Source: UBA5216 sp043743335 (GTDB lineage Bacteria > Pseudomonadota > Gammaproteobacteria > Burkholderiales > SG8-41). From it: a stretch of DNA of 64,000 bases. The stretch is taken from positions 1-64,000 of the forward strand of contig JAYTWR010000202.1 of the NCBI GenBank assembly GCA_043743335.1, read 5' to 3'. Of this stretch, positions 60,214-64,000 are shown one piece after another. The number at the start of each line of letters is the position of its first letter. Positions within the stretch are counted from its first letter, which is position 1. Position numbers and translations under genes: made by a program. Below the pieces are notes generated by a model that saw only the letters and a list, made by a program, of their open reading frames with translations, had not been told where the DNA came from and searched no databases.

Positions 60214-61569
60214 TCAAATCGTAGCGCGCCCCACCACCGTCATCACCTTCGCTAGCGTCCCCGCCGTCTCAAAGCGCCGCAGCGCCTCAAACAGCGGCTG
60301 CGTTTCGTGACCCAACACGGGTTCAACCAAACCCGCGAACTTGCTTTGCATCCCCGCCCAGCTCATGGGGTTGCCGGGGTTGCCGGGGTTACCCAAGGCG
60401 AGCGGCACGCTCTCGCGCAGCGTGCGGCCATCCTTGAGATGCACTTCGACGTAGCCTTCGGTGAGTTCGGTGCCCGGTTGTTCGGCCACTTCGCATTTTG
60501 CAATCAATGCGCGCACTTGCGGATCGCGCAGGCGCGTGTCAGAAAAATCGCTTTCCACCGCCGCGTAGCCCGCTAGCCCCAGCGCCGCGCAATAGGCGAC
60601 GCTGAATTTGCCTTCGAGCGGGGTTTGCGGGTTGGGTTTGGCAGCGACGGCGAGCGTCATGGGGGATGCGCCCAGCACGATGCGTTGGATCAGGCCCGGT
60701 TGCACGCTGGCGCTGATCTTGCGCGCGGCGTCGACGCAGGCGTGCGTAGCTTTGCAGCAGGCGTAGGGCTTGTAGGCGTTACGCAGCAACGCTAGGCCAG
60801 CGGAGAATTCTGTCGGTTCGATTTTGACAGAGCGATCCTGCACCAGCGTGGCGGAAATGCCGTTCTCGGCATCGAGCAAGTGCGTAGCGGCCTCGAAGCC
60901 TTCGCGCGCTATGTCGGCGGCGAGCAAGCCGTCCATCGCGGCCTTGCCCAGGTGAAACGGCTTGCTCATGGTGCCGAAAGAGGCGTTGAGTCCGCTGACC
61001 GTGGTGCCCGCGACGCCGAGTGCGTGCGCGATTTGCCCGCGATCCAGCCCCAGCAACACGGCCGCTGTCGCGGCCGATGAAAAGCGGCCAAACACCGAGC
61101 TCGGATGAAAGCCCTTGTATTGCAGCTTGCGGCCAAAGCCCCCTGCGCCAAGCCGCGCGGAGATTTCAAAGCCGGTGATGTAGGCGGCCAAGGCTTCGCG
61201 CTCGTTTTTACCGTGCTCTTGCGCCAGCGCGAGTGCCACCGCCCACGTCGGGCCGCTGATGTGGCCTGCACCGTCGAGGTGGGTGTCGTCGTAATCCATG
61301 CAGTGCGACATGGTGCCGTTGGCGAGCACGGCGGCGGCGGGCGACACCGTTGGGCCTAGCAACATGCGCGCTTTGCCTTGCGGGCCCCAGCGCAGTGCTA
61401 CCCGGCGCGCTGCGCCTGCGGCGGGTTCGTTCACCGCGCCCAAGGCCACGCCGAACCAATCCACCAGCGCCATTTTGGCGGCGTCCAGCACTTCGGGGGC
61501 GTAGTGGCGTGTGGGCGCGGCGGCAATGAAGTTGACGGCGGCGTCGCTGATGGGGGTGGTTTGGGTCAT
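60214..61569 (-). CDS. MmgE/PrpD-family protein
   Basis: A 451-residue protein of the 2-methylcitrate dehydratase/cis-aconitate decarboxylase family. ALVDWFGVALGAVNEPAAGA and MSHCMDYDDTHLDGAGHISG are the signature N-domain segments, the latter with active-site Asp and His; PYACCKATHACVDAARK carries further active-site residues. A 9-bp triple repeat encodes GNPGNPGNP near residue 400. Homologues often neighbour Bug receptors and HpcH aldolases in acid catabolism, as here. Ribosome site GGAGA. Confidence 0.9.
   Translation of the reverse strand: MTQTTPISDAAVNFIAAAPTRHYAPEVLDAAKMALVDWFGVALGAVNEPAAGAARRVALRWGPQGKARMLLGPTVSPAAAVLANGTMSHCMDYDDTHLDGAGHISGPTWAVALALAQEHGKNEREALAAYITGFEISARLGAGGFGRKLQYKGFHPSSVFGRFSSAATAAVLLGLDRGQIAHALGVAGTTVSGLNASFGTMSKPFHLGKAAMDGLLAADIAREGFEAATHLLDAENGISATLVQDRSVKIEPTEFSAGLALLRNAYKPYACCKATHACVDAARKISASVQPGLIQRIVLGASPMTLAVAAKPNPQTPLEGKFSVAYCAALGLAGYAAVESDFSDTRLRDPQVRALIAKCEVAEQPGTELTEGYVEVHLKDGRTLRESVPLALGNPGNPGNPMSWAGMQSKFAGLVEPVLGHETQPLFEALRRFETAGTLAKVMTVVGRATI
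60367..60393. repeat. 9-bp tandem repeat inside the MmgE/PrpD gene
   Basis: GGGGTTGCC at 60367-60375 and 60376-60384, then GGGGTTACC at 60385-60393. In frame it encodes GNP three times on the minus strand. Confidence 0.85.
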
Positions 61570-61623
61570 GGGGTTCTCCGGATAACGAACTGGCTGCTAT
61601 GGGTGTCGAATAGAGACACGGAA

Positions 61624-61757
61624 CTACCGCTTCATCGCGGCAATCTTCTTCGCCAGCCGCGCGCCGACTTTATCAATGTCGATCACGAAGCGTTCGTGCC
61701 CGCACTCGCCGGCAAGTTCCATTTCGTCGTAGACCATAATCTTGAACTTAATGTAAC
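61624..61757 (-). pseudogene. C-terminal remnant of an FlK-like hotdog thioesterase
   Basis: On the minus strand, ending at TAG 61626-61624, the frame reads IKFKIMVYDEMELAGECGHE then RFVIDIDKVGARLAKKIAAM. This aligns closely with the last 40 residues of the intact thioesterase at 28217 (LKFLVKVFDDVEQVGESTHE, RFIVDLDK). The similarity begins at about 61752, immediately next to a dispersed element at 61754-61770; the N-terminal two thirds are absent. Confidence 0.8.
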
Positions 61758-61770
61758 TAATTGATTTTAA
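61754..61770 (+). repeat. IHF-like dispersed element, copy 16, at a truncation point
   Basis: TAACTAATTGATTTTAA. Exact IHF consensus on the minus strand. It abuts the first recognisable codon of the thioesterase remnant. Confidence 0.65.
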
Positions 61771-61788
61771 TAGGTTTTATTTGGTTTA

Positions 61789-62964
61789 TCACATACCACG
61801 CGGCGCTACCGTCACGTGCTGCGGGCCGATCTCCGCCACTGTGTTGCAGGAGATATTCGCTAGGCCGCGGCTGATTTCACCGCGATAAATATCCAGCGCG
61901 CGACTCGCGCCGTCGTAGCCCGCTGCGGCTGTGCCGTAGAGCGTGCTGCGGCCGATCAACACAAACTTTGCGCCCAGCGCCAGCGCTTTGACCACATCGC
62001 TGCCGCGGCGCACGCCGCTGTCGAACACGATGGTGGTGCGGTCGCCCACCGCTTTGACGATTTCTGGCAGCACTTCAATCGGCGCAGGCGCGGCGTCGCA
62101 ATTGCGTCCGCCGTGATTCGACACGATGATGCCGTCTGCACCGCACTCCACCGATTTTTCTGCGTCGTCGGGATGCAGCAGGCCTTTTACCAGCAGCTTG
62201 CCGGGCCAAATGTCGCGCAACGCTTTGAGGTCGTCCCAGTTGAGCGAATCGCTGCGCGTTTCTTTGTTGCCGCCGTAGGCGGTGGTGATTTTGCCTTTGA
62301 GTTCGTCGGGGAAATTCACGCGCTCGGGCATGCCGCCGTTGGCGATGTAGCGCCCCAGCACGCTCAGCATCCAGCGCGGATGCGTCAGCACGTCCATGGT
62401 GTTGCGGCTGTTGTAACTGAAGGGCACGGAGAAACCGTTGCGCCTGTTGTATTCACGGTTACCGGCCACGGCGCCGTCCACCGTCACCAGCAGCGCCTCG
62501 AAACCTGCCGCCGAGGCGCGCCGCACCAGTTGATGCGACAGCTTGCGGTCGGCCCACATATAAAGCTGCATCCACAGCGTGCCGCCGACATCGCCAGCGA
62601 TTTCTTCCATGCTGGTGATAGAGCCGGTGGCGAGCGAGAACGGCACGCCAGCATCGCGCGCGGCGCGGGCGAGTTCAAGCTCGCCCTTGTACCACATCAT
62701 GCCGGCAGCACCGGTGGGGGCGATGCCGATGGGCATTTTGTGCTGTTTGCCGTAGAGCGTGGTGTCGAGCTTGCGCTGCGAGACATCCACCAGCATGCGC
62801 GGGCGGAACTGAATGCGTTCAAACGCCTCGCGGTTGTTGCGCAGCGCGACTTCTTCTTCCGTGCCGCGATCGACAAATTCAAACAGCCACTTGGGCAAGC
62901 GCCGCTTAGCCATGTCGCGCAAATCAAAAATATTGTGTGCGTCCGCGACGTCCGGAAAAATCAT
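61789..62964 (-). CDS. FMN-dependent alpha-hydroxy-acid oxidase/dehydrogenase (LldD-like)
   Basis: A 391-residue TIM-barrel flavoprotein. PIGIAPTGAAGMMWYKGELE and SLATGSITSMEEIA line the FMN site, LLVTVDGAVAGNREYNRRNG is the mid-barrel strand, and IVSNHGGRNCDAAPAPIEVL holds the catalytic His. FDSGVRRGSDVVKALALGAK then FVLIGR is the phosphate-binding end. Substrates of the family include lactate, mandelate and glycolate. The gene is bracketed by two same-orientation dispersed elements (61754 and 63089). Ribosome site GGGGA. Confidence 0.9.
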   Translation of the reverse strand: MIFPDVADAHNIFDLRDMAKRRLPKWLFEFVDRGTEEEVALRNNREAFERIQFRPRMLVDVSQRKLDTTLYGKQHKMPIGIAPTGAAGMMWYKGELELARAARDAGVPFSLATGSITSMEEIAGDVGGTLWMQLYMWADRKLSHQLVRRASAAGFEALLVTVDGAVAGNREYNRRNGFSVPFSYNSRNTMDVLTHPRWMLSVLGRYIANGGMPERVNFPDELKGKITTAYGGNKETRSDSLNWDDLKALRDIWPGKLLVKGLLHPDDAEKSVECGADGIIVSNHGGRNCDAAPAPIEVLPEIVKAVGDRTTIVFDSGVRRGSDVVKALALGAKFVLIGRSTLYGTAAAGYDGASRALDIYRGEISRGLANISCNTVAEIGPQHVTVAPRGM

Positions 62965-62979
62965 GATGTTCCCCTTTTT

Positions 62980-63009
62980 GCGTTCAATGTGCGTTCAATG
63001 TGCATTCAA
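62980..63009 (+). repeat. 11-bp tandem repeat upstream of the hydroxy-acid oxidase gene
   Basis: GCGTTCAATGT at 62980-62990 and 62991-63001, then a partial third copy (GCATTCAAT). It lies within 50 bases of the start codon, where promoter elements would be expected. Confidence 0.75.
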
Positions 63010-63088
63010 TCGGTGTTCGGGTGCAGACCGGGCGATTGTAGAAGACCCGGCCGGTCACGCACAACGAATTGCGTGCGAGACCACTATG

Positions 63089-63107
63089 TAACTAATTGAT
63101 TTTATTG
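63089..63107 (+). repeat. IHF-like dispersed element, copy 17
   Basis: TAACTAATTGATTTTATTG. Exact IHF consensus on the minus strand. It lies between the stop of the aldolase gene and the hydroxy-acid oxidase gene. Confidence 0.65.
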
Positions 63108-63122
63108 TATTTTTGTTTTCTG

Positions 63123-63932
63123 TTACGGCGTGCGCACGCCGATAGATTTCAGCCGCGCCTGCGCGCGATCGGCGCGGGCTTTGAGCCCGTCGTGATAGGT
63201 ACTCAAGTCGGTGCCCGGCAGATTCAGCACTTTGCAGCCGAGTTGATAGTACTCGCTGATCTGCGCTTCGGTTTCCGCCGAGCCGCGCGCGAGTTTGCCG
63301 TGCTGGTTGCAGGCGTCGGCGATTTTTTTCACCACCGCCTTGAATTGCGGATGATCGAGCTGCAAATGGATGCCCAGCCGCGCGCTCAAATCCGAGTGCC
63401 CATAGGCGATCATGTCGATGCCCTCGACCGCGGCAATGGCTTCAACGTTTTCGAGGCCCTCCAGCGATTCAATCGACGGGCACAGAATAATGTTGTCGTT
63501 GGCCCACGGGCTGTATTCGGTGTGATAGCGCGCGCCGAAACCTTTGTAATGCGTGTGCGAACCCATTTGCGAAATGCCGCGATTGCCGATGGGTGGATAC
63601 TTGGCGAGTTGCACCATCGCGCGCGCTTCGGCTGCGGTGTCTACGTCCGAGATTTGTATGCCCATGATGCCCTGATCGAGAATCGCCGGAATCAGGTTAA
63701 TGAAAGATTTGTGGATGCGCACAATCGGCGACACTTGGGTGGCGGCAAACCAGCCAGCGAGATTGGCAATGGTTTCCAGATCGAACGCGCCATGCTCCAT
63801 GTCGATCATGCAGTAGTCAAAGCCGGACGATTCAATGATCCACGGCACGCCGCGCGTGGCAAACTCTTTGAGTCCGGTGCCCAGCGCCGCCCGCCCTTCA
63901 CGCACGGCCCGTCGGATGCTATTTTCTTTCAC
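63123..63932 (-). CDS. HpcH/HpaI-family class II aldolase
   Basis: A 269-residue metal-dependent aldolase that cleaves or forms 2-keto-4-hydroxy acids. FDYCMIDMEHGAFDLETIANL carries the conserved E-H-G segment, SPIVRIHKSFINLIPAILDQGIMG is cut here into its core VRIH, and ILCPSIESLEGLENVEAIAA has the metal-binding Glu. The usual PIGNRG loop is present (YPPIGNRGISQ). The start is GTG 63932 with GGGAGA upstream. It is likely cotranscribed with genes to its right, outside the window. Confidence 0.9.
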   Translation of the reverse strand: MKENSIRRAVREGRAALGTGLKEFATRGVPWIIESSGFDYCMIDMEHGAFDLETIANLAGWFAATQVSPIVRIHKSFINLIPAILDQGIMGIQISDVDTAAEARAMVQLAKYPPIGNRGISQMGSHTHYKGFGARYHTEYSPWANDNIILCPSIESLEGLENVEAIAAVEGIDMIAYGHSDLSARLGIHLQLDHPQFKAVVKKIADACNQHGKLARGSAETEAQISEYYQLGCKVLNLPGTDLSTYHDGLKARADRAQARLKSIGVRTP

Positions 63933-64000
63933 CTGAAATCTCCCGTTGGTGTGTGCCGCGATGGTACACGCTCAATCCAGCCGCCGCAGATTGGGCACGA

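Noticed and set aside
61378..61764. A 128-codon plus-strand open frame
   Set aside because: It is antisense to the MmgE/PrpD gene and the thioesterase remnant; the minus-strand reading explains the sequence better.
62113..63099. A 328-codon plus-strand open frame
   Set aside because: It is the complement of the hydroxy-acid oxidase gene; composition (His/Arg/Val-rich) is typical of a shadow frame in GC-rich DNA.
12499..63107. Interpreting the dispersed elements as attC-like integron sites
   Set aside because: They are far shorter than attC sites, lack the conserved core sites and paired inverted boxes, and no integron integrase is in the window.
1..64000. CRISPR array, tRNA or rRNA genes, integrase or phage genes
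   Set aside because: No regularly spaced repeat-spacer pattern, no cloverleaf-like or rRNA-like sequence, and no integrase or phage structural protein was recognised.

Overview
The window looks like a chromosome segment of a betaproteobacterium, most likely of the Burkholderiales. The evidence is the conserved order mrcA <-> pilMNOPQ - aroK - aroB - dgt, the GC-rich codon usage, and the many Bug-type (TctC-family) periplasmic binding proteins: six genes plus one remnant, with no tctA/tctB membrane genes in view. No rRNA, tRNA, CRISPR array or intact insertion sequence was recognised.

Layout. 1-11.4 kb is core: the end of a Bug gene, a small nucleotidyltransferase-like gene, penicillin-binding protein 1A, the type IV pilus assembly operon pilMNOPQ with a clear terminator, then shikimate kinase, 3-dehydroquinate synthase and a dNTP triphosphohydrolase. 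11.4-13.8 kb holds a Bug protein, a PilZ protein and an exported protein. 14-28.6 kb is a catabolic block: a free biotinyl carrier, two carboxyltransferases, one biotin carboxylase, a sulfite-oxidase-fold protein, ETF beta/alpha, a bifunctional enoyl-CoA hydratase/3-hydroxyacyl-CoA dehydrogenase, a two-subunit ADP-forming acyl-CoA synthetase, an aberrant iron-ADH-fold protein and a hotdog thioesterase. Together these would activate, carboxylate and beta-oxidise a short acid; the substrate cannot be read from the sequence. 28.7-47.9 kb is accessory: Bug proteins, mazEF and phd-vapC toxin-antitoxin pairs, several hydrolases and oxidoreductases, a PQQ dehydrogenase with its cytochrome, a patatin, an HD protein, SDR, GFA and GST genes, and several broken genes. 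48.2-54 kb is a glycan (LPS or O-antigen) cluster with an epimerase, an O-antigen ligase and four glycosyltransferases, three of its junctions being 4-base overlaps. 54-64 kb returns to catabolic and exported functions.

The most striking non-coding signal is a short AT-rich element, TAACTAATTGATTTTA and variants, found 17 times in either orientation at gene boundaries. Thirteen copies match the IHF consensus WATCAANNNNTTR exactly and four have one mismatch. Two copies lie at the broken 5' end of truncated genes, and others supply the last or first codons of intact genes. The window also carries REP-like palindromes, a 31-bp repeat that forms part of a glycosyltransferase C-terminus, many 9-12 bp tandem duplications, and a set of unannotated gene remnants: thioesterase, HigA, IS66-like transposase, Bug C-terminus, AbiEii/DUF6036-like, outer-membrane protein and cyclase.

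All family calls are by eye from translated sequence. No database search was run.
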